Shown here piece after piece: positions 18,093 through 25,349 of a stretch of 63,179 bases of DNA. Under the pieces are notes generated by a model. The model searched no databases. It was not told the origin of the DNA and worked only from the letters and a program-made list of their open reading frames with translations. Both the position numbers and the translations under genes were made by a program. The first letter of the stretch is position 1. Each line of letters starts with the position of its first letter. Source of the DNA: Hyphomicrobiales bacterium (GTDB lineage Bacteria; Pseudomonadota; Alphaproteobacteria; Rhizobiales; Rhizobiaceae); assembly GCA_017305835.1 (NCBI GenBank), contig JAFKJY010000056.1:1-63179 (forward strand). The letters run 5' to 3'.

Positions 18093-19193
18093 TCAGCTCC
18101 TCAACCGCCGGTACGAATCCAGGAACAGACAGAAGGCGGCGACCCAAAAGGCTCCCGAAAGCGCCAGCCAGACCGAAGGGTCGCCGGGCAGCGGGCCGGC
18201 CAGCAGCCGCGACAGGCACGAGGCCGTCACGAGGACGGATGCCGCGGTCGCCGAGCCGAGCCGGGCGAAGGCGCGCCTGCCGTGCCTGCGCATCATGCTC
18301 GTCATGATCGAGAGCCCGAGCGTTCCCGTGGCGCCGATCGTCCACGCATGCACCGGCGCGAGCCGGTCCACCCAGGCGGGCGCGAGGATGTGGGTTGCGA
18401 GGAGCGCGAAGCCGGCGACGATCCAGCCATATCCGGCATGGAGCGCCAGGACCGGCCGCGCGGGGATCCGCCAGCCGCGCCAGCGGGCGAGCCGCGCTGC
18501 CTGCCCGCAGGCGGCCAGCGCGGCCGCCAGCCCCGTCGGCACCGCCTCAGGCACCGCCACCCATGCGCAGAGCGCGCAGGCGCTTGCCGCAGCCGCGATC
18601 CGCTCGACGGCGCGCGAGGGCCGGATCGCGGGCGTCGCTCCTTCGTGCTCGCCGAAAGCCGTGGTCAGGGCCGGCACGACGCGACCCGCTATGACGATCA
18701 GGAGCCCGACGATCGCCGCGATCGCCGCGCGCAGGGCGAGGTCGACCCGGAGCGACGCGGCCGTCAGCACCGCGCTGCCGCAGAAGACCAGCAGCAGGAG
18801 CAGCACCGTGACGTTGCGGCGGTCACCGGCCGCCAGAATGCAGGCCGCAGCGACCAGCACGAGGGCGAGCAGGAAGAGGCTCGCGAGCGCCAGCCCCCAC
18901 CCCGGCGAGACGAGCAGGAACGCGGCGCGGCCGCACAGCCACAGCGCCACGAGGGGCCACGTGGCCGTCGCCGGGATCGGCGGCCGACCCGTCCAACGCG
19001 GCAGCGCGGTCAGCAGGAAGCCCGCCAGCATGGCCGGGATCGTCCCGAACAGGAGCACGTCGCGGTGCCACTCGCCGGCCCCGGTTGCGCCGCCTGTATG
19101 CGGGATCGGGATCCACATCGCGGCGCCGAGGATCGCGTCCAGCGCGACGAGCAGGAAGAATGGCCGGAACGGCGCGACGGGCGCTGCCTTCAT
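18093..19193 (-). CDS. nnrS: NnrS family heme/copper membrane protein
   Basis: A 366-aa polytopic membrane protein with about 11-12 helices and the NnrS family landmarks FRPFFLLVALDAILGAAMW, EWHRDVLLFGTIPAMLAGFLLTALPRWTG, and HAWTIGATGTLGLSIMTSMMRRH. NnrS proteins are NO-induced, bind heme and relieve nitrosative stress by an incompletely defined mechanism. It lies 19 bp after the ubiD-family gene, so both probably share the TTGCG-N4-CGCAA promoter at 20772. Confidence 0.92.
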   Translation of the reverse strand: MKAAPVAPFRPFFLLVALDAILGAAMWIPIPHTGGATGAGEWHRDVLLFGTIPAMLAGFLLTALPRWTGRPPIPATATWPLVALWLCGRAAFLLVSPGWGLALASLFLLALVLVAAACILAAGDRRNVTVLLLLLVFCGSAVLTAASLRVDLALRAAIAAIVGLLIVIAGRVVPALTTAFGEHEGATPAIRPSRAVERIAAAASACALCAWVAVPEAVPTGLAAALAACGQAARLARWRGWRIPARPVLALHAGYGWIVAGFALLATHILAPAWVDRLAPVHAWTIGATGTLGLSIMTSMMRRHGRRAFARLGSATAASVLVTASCLSRLLAGPLPGDPSVWLALSGAFWVAAFCLFLDSYRRLRS

Positions 19194-19212
19194 GCCCCGG
19201 CCGGCCGGGTGC

Positions 19213-20721
19213 TCATCGCCTGCCTCCGTTTCCCTCCAGCGGGAAGAACTCGTCCCACCGCTCCGAGACCCGGCGTTCGATGCCTGCGTCCATCGCCAGC
19301 CGGGCGCCCCATTCGCGCGTGGTCTCGGTGCCGATCTTGCGGGTGGCGTCGAAGCCGATCTTGCCGCCCAGCCCCTCCAGCGGCGAGGCGAAGTCGAGCG
19401 GGTCGACGGGCGTGCGCTCCAGCAGCATCGTGTCGCGGGACGGGTCCATGCGGGTGGCGAGCGCCCACATCACGTCCGGCCATGAGCGGATGTCGATGTC
19501 GTCGTCGACCGCGACGATGATCTTGGTCATCGAGAACTGCGGCAGCAGCGACCACAGGCCCATCATGGCGCGCCGCGCCTGCCCCGGATAGCGCTTGGCG
19601 ATCGCCATGATCGCGATCCGGTAGGAGCATGCCTCCGGCGGCAGCCAGATGTCGACGATCTCGGGGAGCTGCTGGCGCAGCAGCGGCTTGAACACGTCGA
19701 GGAGCGCGGCGCCCAGCACCGAGGGCTCGTCGGGCGCGCGGCCGGTGAAGGTGGTCACGTAGCGCGCGCCCTCGCGCAGCAGGATGCGCCGCAGCGTGAA
19801 CACCGGATATGGCGCCGGCGCGTTATAGTAGCCGGTGTGGTCGCCGAACGGGCCTTCGAGCGCGGTCTCGGTGGGCGAGACGGTGCCCTCCAGCACGATC
19901 TCGGCGCTTGCCGGAACGTGCAGCGCCAAGCCGGCGCAGGGAGCGAGCGCGGCACGGCGGCCGTTGATCATGCCGGCCAGCGCCAGCTCCGACACGCCCT
20001 CGGGCGCCGGCATGACGGCGCAGACCATGGTGCCCGGATCGGCCCCGACGACGACTGCCACCGGCATCTCCGCGCCCTGCGCCTGCCACAGGCGGTGATG
20101 CGCCGCCCCGCCGCGCATGGGCAGCCAGCGCAGGATCGCCTTGTCGCGGCCGATCACCTGCATGCGGTAGATGCCGAGATTGTAGGCGGCGGGATCGTCC
20201 GCGCCAGGCGGGCGGGTAACGACCAGCGGCCAGGTGACGAGCGGACCCGCGTCGTCCGGCCAGCAGCGCTGCACCGGCAGGATCGAGAAATGCGCCCCCG
20301 CCTCGCGCCATGAACGCGGCGGCGCGACGAATTTCGGCCGCGCCAGCAGCGCGGCGCGCGCGGTCGGCAACAGGGAGCGCGCCTCGCGCAGCGTCTGCGG
20401 CGGGCGCGGCGCCCGCATCCAGGCGAGCATCTCGCCGAGCGTCGTCAGCCCATCGACGTCGGTGCCGAGGCCGGCGGCGACGCGCCCGGCCGTGCCGAAC
20501 AGGTTGGCGACGACGGGAAGGCGCGCCGCCGCGCCGCGATCGTCGGTCGCTTTTGAAAACTGCAGCACCGGCCCGTTCGCGGCGATCACCCGCCGGTGGA
20601 TCTCGGTGATCTCCAGCCGTGTCGACACCGGGGCGTCGATCTCCCGCACCTCGCCGCTCTCCGATAGATGGGCGAGGAAGGATGCCAGATCGGGAAAGGG
20701 GGGAAGGCTGCGCTGGTGCAT
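19213..20721 (-). CDS. ubiD: UbiD family decarboxylase
   Basis: Predicted prenylated-FMN decarboxylase (502 aa), the family that removes the carboxyl group of polyprenyl-4-hydroxybenzoate in ubiquinone synthesis. Visible: DLASFLAHLSESGEVREIDAPVS opening, YNLGIYRMQVIGRDKAILRW, the EGPFGDHTGYY signature, and the C-terminal TRKIGTETTREWG. The ATG used (MHQRSLPPF) puts the start 50 bp from the NnrR-type box; longer in-frame starts would run through that box. It is divergent from ubiTUV, which supports a quinone role. Related UbiD enzymes act on other aromatics, so the substrate is inferred. No ubiX is in view. Confidence 0.88.
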   Translation of the reverse strand: MHQRSLPPFPDLASFLAHLSESGEVREIDAPVSTRLEITEIHRRVIAANGPVLQFSKATDDRGAAARLPVVANLFGTAGRVAAGLGTDVDGLTTLGEMLAWMRAPRPPQTLREARSLLPTARAALLARPKFVAPPRSWREAGAHFSILPVQRCWPDDAGPLVTWPLVVTRPPGADDPAAYNLGIYRMQVIGRDKAILRWLPMRGGAAHHRLWQAQGAEMPVAVVVGADPGTMVCAVMPAPEGVSELALAGMINGRRAALAPCAGLALHVPASAEIVLEGTVSPTETALEGPFGDHTGYYNAPAPYPVFTLRRILLREGARYVTTFTGRAPDEPSVLGAALLDVFKPLLRQQLPEIVDIWLPPEACSYRIAIMAIAKRYPGQARRAMMGLWSLLPQFSMTKIIVAVDDDIDIRSWPDVMWALATRMDPSRDTMLLERTPVDPLDFASPLEGLGGKIGFDATRKIGTETTREWGARLAMDAGIERRVSERWDEFFPLEGNGGRR

Positions 20722-20771
20722 GGGACGGTCCGGGATTGCGCGGACCGTCTTATCCCTGATCGGAAAGTTCT

Positions 20772-20785
20772 TTGCGCAATCGCAA
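20772..20785. promoter_or_regulatory. NnrR-type box in the ubiD/ubiT divergent promoter
   Basis: TTGCGCAATCGCAA inside a longer palindrome (arms TCTTTGCG and CGCAAAGA, four-base spacer, 20769-20788). TTGCG-N4-CGCAA differs from the TTGA-type FNR boxes in this window. It resembles the TTGCG-N4-CACAA motif reported for NO-responsive NnrR targets. It lies 51 bp from the ubiD start and 57 bp from the ubiT start. Confidence 0.75.
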
Positions 20786-20841
20786 AGAGCCGCGATCCGA
20801 TGCGGGCCAGCCTGTGTGGGATAGAGCAACGGGACTGTCAC

Positions 20842-21396
20842 ATGGTCGCGCACGCGCAGACGATGAACGCCGAGCTGCCGGCCTTCGTGCGCCGCCTGTC
20901 TCCCGCCTTCGCCGCGCTTCCGCTTGGCCCGGCGCTGACCCTTTCGCTGCGCGCGCTGGCGCGGCGCAGGCCCGCCGTGTTCGAGCGGCTGGGAGAGTTC
21001 CGCAGGGAGCGTTATTTCATTGATCCCGTCGACCTCGGCTTCGCCTTCACCGTCGTGCCCGACGGGGAGCGCGCGCAGGTGAGTGTCGCGCGCAAGGGCG
21101 AGGCGGCGACCTGCGCCATCGTGATCCGCGGGCCGCTGCTCGCCTTGCTCGCGCTGCTGGACGGCTCCCGCGACGGCGACGCGCTGTTCTTCAACCGTAT
21201 CATCGCCATCGGCGGGCGGACCGAAGCCGTGGTGGCGCTGCGCAACGCGATCGAGGACGCCGAGCTAACGCCGGCCGACTTCGTCGGTCTCGACGGCCCG
21301 CTGGCGCGGCTGGCCGATGCCGGCGTTCTCGGCGGGCTCGACATGGCGCGCCGCCTCGCGGCTGCCGCGCCTGCCCGTGCCGGGCGGGAACCATGA
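20842..21396 (+). CDS. ubiT: UbiT-like SCP2-domain protein, O2-independent ubiquinone synthesis
   Basis: A 184-aa SCP2 (sterol-carrier) domain protein. Visible: LPAFVRRLSPAFAALPLGPALTLSLRALARRRPAVFERLGE, and ALLDGSRDGDALFFNRIIAIGG, the D-G-D-A-L-F-F-x-R block typical of UbiT (YhbT). UbiT is thought to bind prenylated quinone intermediates and to be needed for ubiquinone synthesis without O2. Its stop overlaps the ubiU start (ATGA). The ATG at 20842 is preferred over one at 20863, which has no ribosome site. Confidence 0.9.
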   Translation: MVAHAQTMNAELPAFVRRLSPAFAALPLGPALTLSLRALARRRPAVFERLGEFRRERYFIDPVDLGFAFTVVPDGERAQVSVARKGEAATCAIVIRGPLLALLALLDGSRDGDALFFNRIIAIGGRTEAVVALRNAIEDAELTPADFVGLDGPLARLADAGVLGGLDMARRLAAAAPARAGREP

Positions 21397-22397
21397 TGTG
21401 GCCGCAGCGCATGGAGCTGGTCTGCCCGGCCGGGACCCCGGCGACCCTGCGGGCCGCGGTGCAGGCAGGCGCCGACGCCGTCTATTGCGGCTTTCGCGAC
21501 GACACCAATGCGCGGAACTTTCCCGGCCTCAATTTCTCGGTGCCCGAGCTGGCCGAGGGCGTGCGCTTCGCGCATGGGCTGGGCGCGAAGGTTCTGGTCG
21601 CCATCAACACCTTCGCCCGCGTCGGCGAGGTCGACCGCTGGCGCAGGGCCGCCGATGCCGCGGTCGAATGCGGCGCCGACGCGATCATCGCCTGCGACGT
21701 GGCGGTGCTCGACCACGTCGCGCGCAACCATTCCGGCCGTGTGCGCCTGCATCTGTCGGTCCAGGCGGCGGCCGGCACGCCGGAGGCGATCGGCTTCTAC
21801 GCGCGCACCTTCGGCGTCCGGCGCGTGGTGATCCCGCGGGTGCTGTCGGTGCAGGAGATCGCCGCCCTCAACAGGGCGATCGACGTCGAGACCGAGGCCT
21901 TCGTGTTTGGCGGCCTCTGCGTCATGATCGAGGGCCGCTGCTACCTCTCCTCCTACGCGACCGGCCGGTCGCCCAACCTCAACGGCGTCTGCTCGCCGCC
22001 GGAGGAGGTCAGCTACGACGAGGACGCCGACGGCATGGCGGCGCGGCTCTCCGGCTTCACCATAGACCGCTACCGGCCGGGCGAGCCGGCGGGCTATCCG
22101 ACGCTGTGCAAGGGGCGGTTCGCGGCCGGCGGCAAGGCCTCATACCTGTTCGAGGAGCCGGTGAGCCTGAACGCCGGCAGCCTGATCGCCGGCTTCAAGG
22201 CGGCCGGCGTGACGGCGCTGAAGATCGAGGGGCGCCAGCGCGGCAAGGGCTATGTGGCGGAGGTGGTGCGCGCCTTCCGCAGCGCCGTCGATGCCGTCGA
22301 GGCGGGCGGCGACGCGGTCGAGATCGACCGCCTGCTCGCCGCCCAGTCCGAAGGCGGCCGCCAGACCGCCGGCGCCTACAGGAAGACGTGGAGGTGA
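21393..22397 (+). CDS. ubiU: UbiU, O2-independent ubiquinone hydroxylase subunit (U32 family)
   Basis: A 334-aa U32-family protein that pairs with UbiV to carry [4Fe-4S] clusters and perform oxygen-independent hydroxylation in ubiquinone synthesis. It opens MELVCPAGTPATLRAAVQAGADAVYCGF. The four cluster cysteines are C176, C183, C200 and C239; their spacing (7, 17, 39) equals what I recall for E. coli UbiU. The collagenase-like peptidase name of the family does not imply protease activity here. Overlaps ubiT by four bases; ubiV follows after four bases. Confidence 0.95.
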   Translation: MMWPQRMELVCPAGTPATLRAAVQAGADAVYCGFRDDTNARNFPGLNFSVPELAEGVRFAHGLGAKVLVAINTFARVGEVDRWRRAADAAVECGADAIIACDVAVLDHVARNHSGRVRLHLSVQAAAGTPEAIGFYARTFGVRRVVIPRVLSVQEIAALNRAIDVETEAFVFGGLCVMIEGRCYLSSYATGRSPNLNGVCSPPEEVSYDEDADGMAARLSGFTIDRYRPGEPAGYPTLCKGRFAAGGKASYLFEEPVSLNAGSLIAGFKAAGVTALKIEGRQRGKGYVAEVVRAFRSAVDAVEAGGDAVEIDRLLAAQSEGGRQTAGAYRKTWR

Positions 22398-22401
22398 GGC
22401 C

Positions 22402-23304
22402 GTGCCCCCGTTCGCGCTGACGCTCGGCCCCGTCTTCTTCCACTGGCCGGCCGAAAGGCTCGCCGATTTCTACCGGCGCATCGCCGACGAGGCCCCGGTG
22501 GACCGGGTGCATGTCGGCGAGGTGGTGTGCGGCAAGCGGATGCCGTTCTCCGACCCGTGCTGGCCCGACGTGATCGAACGGCTGGAGCGCGCCGGCAAGG
22601 AGGTCGTGCTGTCGACGCTGGCGGCGCCGGCGACGGTGCGCGAGCGCCGCAGCATCGACGAGCTGTGCGGCGACGGCAGGCTGGTCGAGATCAACGACAT
22701 TACCGCCCTGCCGGCGCGGTCCGGCAGGCCCTTCGTCACCGGACCGTTCCTCAACGTCTACAACGAGGTGGCCGCGGCGTTCCTCGCCGGCCATGGCGCG
22801 CGCACCATCTGCCCGCCGGTGGAGCTGTCGCTCACGGCGATCGGCGGCATGGCGCATGCCCGCCCGCAGGTCGAATTCGAGCCTTTCGCCTTCGGCCGGC
22901 TGCCGCTGGCCATCTCGGGCCGCTGCTACCATGCGCGGCTCCACGGGTTGCATAAGGATTCCTGCCAGTTCACCTGCGAGAAGGACGCCGACGGGCTGGC
23001 CGTGGACACGCTCGACGGGCAGGCCTTCCTCGCCATCAACGGGGTGCAGACGCTGTCCAACCAGGTCCACGCCTTCTGTCCTGAGCCTAGCGCGCTCGCC
23101 GCGCAGGCCGTCCGCCGCCTGCGCCTTTCGCCGCACACTTGCGACATGGTCGAGGTGGCCGGTATCTACCGCGCCCTGCTCGACGGGCGGCTGGAGCCGC
23201 AGGAAGCCCGCCACGGACTTTCCCGCCTCGACCTGCCCGGCACGATGGTCGACGGCTACGCCCATGCCCGGCCGGGCTGGCATAGCGTCGCGGCAGCCGG
23301 CTGA
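22402..23304 (+). CDS. ubiV: UbiV, O2-independent ubiquinone hydroxylase subunit (U32 family)
   Basis: A 300-aa U32-family partner of UbiU. It opens FALTLGPVFFHWPAERLADFYRRIADEAPVDRVHVGEVVCGKR. Candidate cluster cysteines are C43, C175, C188 and C192; the last three keep the 13 and 4 spacing I recall for E. coli UbiV. The GTG start is four bases after the ubiU stop and is preceded by GGAGGTGAG. Together ubiTUV allow ubiquinone synthesis when the O2-dependent hydroxylases cannot work. Confidence 0.94.
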   Translation: MPPFALTLGPVFFHWPAERLADFYRRIADEAPVDRVHVGEVVCGKRMPFSDPCWPDVIERLERAGKEVVLSTLAAPATVRERRSIDELCGDGRLVEINDITALPARSGRPFVTGPFLNVYNEVAAAFLAGHGARTICPPVELSLTAIGGMAHARPQVEFEPFAFGRLPLAISGRCYHARLHGLHKDSCQFTCEKDADGLAVDTLDGQAFLAINGVQTLSNQVHAFCPEPSALAAQAVRRLRLSPHTCDMVEVAGIYRALLDGRLEPQEARHGLSRLDLPGTMVDGYAHARPGWHSVAAAG

Positions 23305-23346
23305 GGGGTTGCGTTCCGGGCGCTTACTGCGCCAGGAACGGCGACC

Positions 23347-23700
23347 ATGCGCAGCGTCTATCGCATCCTCGGGCTCGCCCTGGTGGCGCTCGGCTTCGTC
23401 GGCATCTTCCTGCCGGTGCTTCCGACCACGCCCTTCCTCATCCTCGCCGCCGCCTGCTTCGCGCGGTCCTCGCAGAGGCTCGAGACATGGCTGCTCGAGC
23501 ATCCGCGTTTCGGGCCGATGCTGCGTGCGTGGCGAACGCGCGGCGCGATCCCGTGGAAGGCGAAGCTTGCCGCGCTCGCCGGCACCAGCCTCGGCTTCGT
23601 CCTGTTCCGGCTCGGCAGCGATGCAGGCCCCGGGCTGACGGCGGTCGTGGTGCTGCTCATCCTCGTCGGCCTCGCCTACGTGTTCTCCCGGCCCTCCTAG
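23347..23700 (+). CDS. YbaN/DUF454 family inner-membrane protein
   Basis: A 117-aa protein starting [42 protein letters not shown], the DUF454/YbaN signature, with about three or four helices. Its function is unknown; in other bacteria it often lies beside heme, iron or respiration genes. It is 42 bp after ubiV and may be the last gene of that operon. It is convergent with the Crp/Fnr regulator gene, whose stop is only four bases away. Confidence 0.85.
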   Translation: MRSVYRILGLALVALGFVGIFLPVLPTTPFLILAAACFARSSQRLETWLLEHPRFGPMLRAWRTRGAIPWKAKLAALAGTSLGFVLFRLGSDAGPGLTAVVVLLILVGLAYVFSRPS

Positions 23701-23704
23701 GCCG

Positions 23705-24448
23705 TCAGCCGGGGCGGCAGCCCGTGCGCAGCAGCGGGCATCGCACCGCCATCAGGCGCTCGCGGCCGGCGAATTCGGCCAGCCGCGCCACGTCGCTCAC
23801 CGCAACCGTGTCGTGGTGGATGCGCACCCCCACTCCCTGAAGTCGCTGGAAGGCGCGCGACAGGCTCTCCGGCTTCATGCCGAGCCGGCCGGCGATCAGC
23901 AGCTTCTCGTAGGGGAGCGCGATGGTGCAGGGGCCGCGCGACACCGGCGCCAGCCCGGCCAGGAAATTGGCCAGCCGCTGCGGGCCGGTCCGCGCCTTCA
24001 GCTCCTCGATCTGGTCGACCAGCTCCTTCAGGTGCAGCGAGATGGAGGCGACCATCTGCAGGCAGATCTCGGGGTGCGAGCGGGTCAGCGTCGCGAAGCT
24101 CGATGACGACACGGCGAGCAGCCGCGCGTCGGTCACGGTCTCCGCGCTGACCGGGTAGATGCCGCCGGTGAGGCAGGGAACCTCGGCGACGGATTCGCCG
24201 CGGGTGAACGTGCCGACCACCGCCTCGTCGCCGCTCGCCGTCATGCGGAACAGCTTCACCCAGCCGTCGAGCACCAGATAGAAGGTGGTGGCCTCCTCGT
24301 CCTGCTCGAACAGCGTCGAGCGCCGCGCCCGGAACTGCAGCTCCGACTGCGCCAGCAGAATGTCGAACGCCTGCGCGGGCAGGCCGGAAAACATCGGCGC
24401 GGACCGGATCGCCTCGCGGTCGCCTGGGTCGATGACCTGTTTGCTCAT
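23705..24448 (-). CDS. nnrR: Crp/Fnr-family regulator, Dnr/NnrR type
   Basis: A 247-aa regulator with an N-terminal cyclic-nucleotide-like domain (LVLDGWVKLFRMTASGDEAVVGTFTRGES), a long dimer helix, and a winged helix PYEKLLIAGRLGMKPESLSRAFQRLQGVGV. The LIAGRL-x5-E-S-L-S-R helix resembles DNR, the heme-based NO sensor, rather than FNR, and no N-terminal cysteine cluster exists. The ATG used follows GGAGGATGGCGGG; a GTG five codons upstream is less likely. A TTGCG-N4-CGCAA box lies 48 bp upstream (autoregulation), and the divergent operon encodes a putative NO reductase. NO sensing is inferred. Confidence 0.82.
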   Translation of the reverse strand: MSKQVIDPGDREAIRSAPMFSGLPAQAFDILLAQSELQFRARRSTLFEQDEEATTFYLVLDGWVKLFRMTASGDEAVVGTFTRGESVAEVPCLTGGIYPVSAETVTDARLLAVSSSSFATLTRSHPEICLQMVASISLHLKELVDQIEELKARTGPQRLANFLAGLAPVSRGPCTIALPYEKLLIAGRLGMKPESLSRAFQRLQGVGVRIHHDTVAVSDVARLAEFAGRERLMAVRCPLLRTGCRPG

Positions 24449-24495
24449 CCCGCCATCCTCCACCGACAGAAGACCACATCGGGCGCCCGGCGACT

Positions 24496-24509
24496 TTGCG
24501 CGAGCGCAA
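24496..24509. promoter_or_regulatory. NnrR-type box upstream of the Dnr/NnrR gene
   Basis: TTGCGCGAGCGCAA, a perfect TTGCG-N4-CGCAA palindrome, 48 bp upstream of the regulator start on the minus strand and 107 bp upstream of the divergent oxidoreductase operon. Confidence 0.72.
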
Positions 24510-24544
24510 TCTGGCGGCGCGCGCCGGCGGCCCGGAAACGGTGC

Positions 24545-24558
24545 TTGACTTCGGTCAA
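24545..24558. promoter_or_regulatory. FNR/Dnr-type box upstream of the sNOR-like operon
   Basis: TTGACTTCGGTCAA (TTGA-N6-TCAA), 58 bp upstream of the first ATG of the rightward operon, a spacing that suits class II activation. It lies 35 bp from the NnrR-type box, so this 168-bp divergent region carries both operator classes. Confidence 0.8.
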
Positions 24559-24616
24559 GAGGGCCGGACGAACCGGCCTGCTACATCAGGCGCGATCGAC
24601 CGTCAGGAGGATTGCG

Positions 24617-24781
24617 ATGAGCGACAAACCGGAACCGGAAGCGCGCCCCGAGCGGGTGCCCGCGATGCAGCAGCTTCTGGACAACCCGTTCCTGCTGCTC
24701 TTCATCGGGATCACCATCCCGACCGTCCTCTACATCGTCTGGGGCGTGATGGAGATCGCATCCATCCCCGTCGCCCCCTGA
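24617..24781 (+). CDS. Small single-helix subunit of a B-family heme-copper oxidoreductase
   Basis: A 54-residue protein (MSDKPEPEARPERVPAMQQLLDNPFLLLFIGITIPTVLYIVWGVMEIASIPVAP) with one membrane helix and a proline/charged N terminus, preceded by AGGAGG. Short one-helix subunits of this shape commonly precede subunit II in ba3-type clusters. It begins the operon, 18 bp before the CuA subunit gene. The family call rests mainly on position. Confidence 0.75.
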   Translation: MSDKPEPEARPERVPAMQQLLDNPFLLLFIGITIPTVLYIVWGVMEIASIPVAP

Positions 24782-24799
24782 TCGCCGGAGGATCGCGAG

Positions 24800-25336
24800 A
24801 TGGCAATCTCACCGCCCAGGAACCGGCTCTGGTGGAACGAACCGATCGAGCGCGTCGAGGTCGGCTGGATCGTCGTCGCCTTCCTCTGGGGCCTGTTCAT
24901 GTTCGTCTTCATGATCGCCTGGCACTTCATCGGCGGGCAGAACCTGTCTACCGAGACCTACAGGGTCACGCCGGCGGCCTATGAGGAGAAGGTCACCGCC
25001 TTCGCCGAGAAATATCAGGTCGGCGAGGAGGCGGGCGGCGTGCCGGTGGTGCGCCCGCCGGCGGGCGAGGACGTCTACCTGCTCGCGCGGCTGTGGGAAT
25101 GGTGGCCCGTGCTGGAGCTCAAGAAGGGGCAGAGCTACCGCATCCACCTGTCGTCGCTCGACTGGCAGCACGGCTTCTCGCTCCAGCCGGTCAACATCAA
25201 CATCTCGATCCATCCCGGCTACGAGCAGATCATCACGCTCACGCCGACCCAGGCCGGCGATTTCGGCATCGCCTGCAACGAATATTGCGGCATCGGGCAT
25301 CACCTGATGACCGGCCGCATCCGCGTCGTCGAATAG
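24800..25336 (+). CDS. CuA subunit II of B-family heme-copper enzyme (NorS-like)
   Basis: A 178-aa protein with an N-terminal membrane helix (VGWIVVAFLWGLFMFVFMIAW) and a periplasmic cupredoxin domain with a full CuA site: H124 (DWQHGFSLQ), C159-NEY-C163-GIG-H167-HL-M170. CuA accepts electrons from a soluble donor and passes them to subunit I. It is short and has one helix, as in ba3 and related B-family enzymes, unlike the two-helix aa3 subunit. Directly upstream of subunit I. Confidence 0.92.
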   Translation: MAISPPRNRLWWNEPIERVEVGWIVVAFLWGLFMFVFMIAWHFIGGQNLSTETYRVTPAAYEEKVTAFAEKYQVGEEAGGVPVVRPPAGEDVYLLARLWEWWPVLELKKGQSYRIHLSSLDWQHGFSLQPVNINISIHPGYEQIITLTPTQAGDFGIACNEYCGIGHHLMTGRIRVVE

Positions 25337-25349
25337 GGCGGAGAGGACC

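Noticed and set aside
21393..23304. UbiU/UbiV as U32 collagenase-like peptidases
   Set aside because: The [4Fe-4S] cysteine spacings match UbiU and UbiV, and the genes adjoin ubiT and ubiD, so quinone hydroxylation is the better reading.
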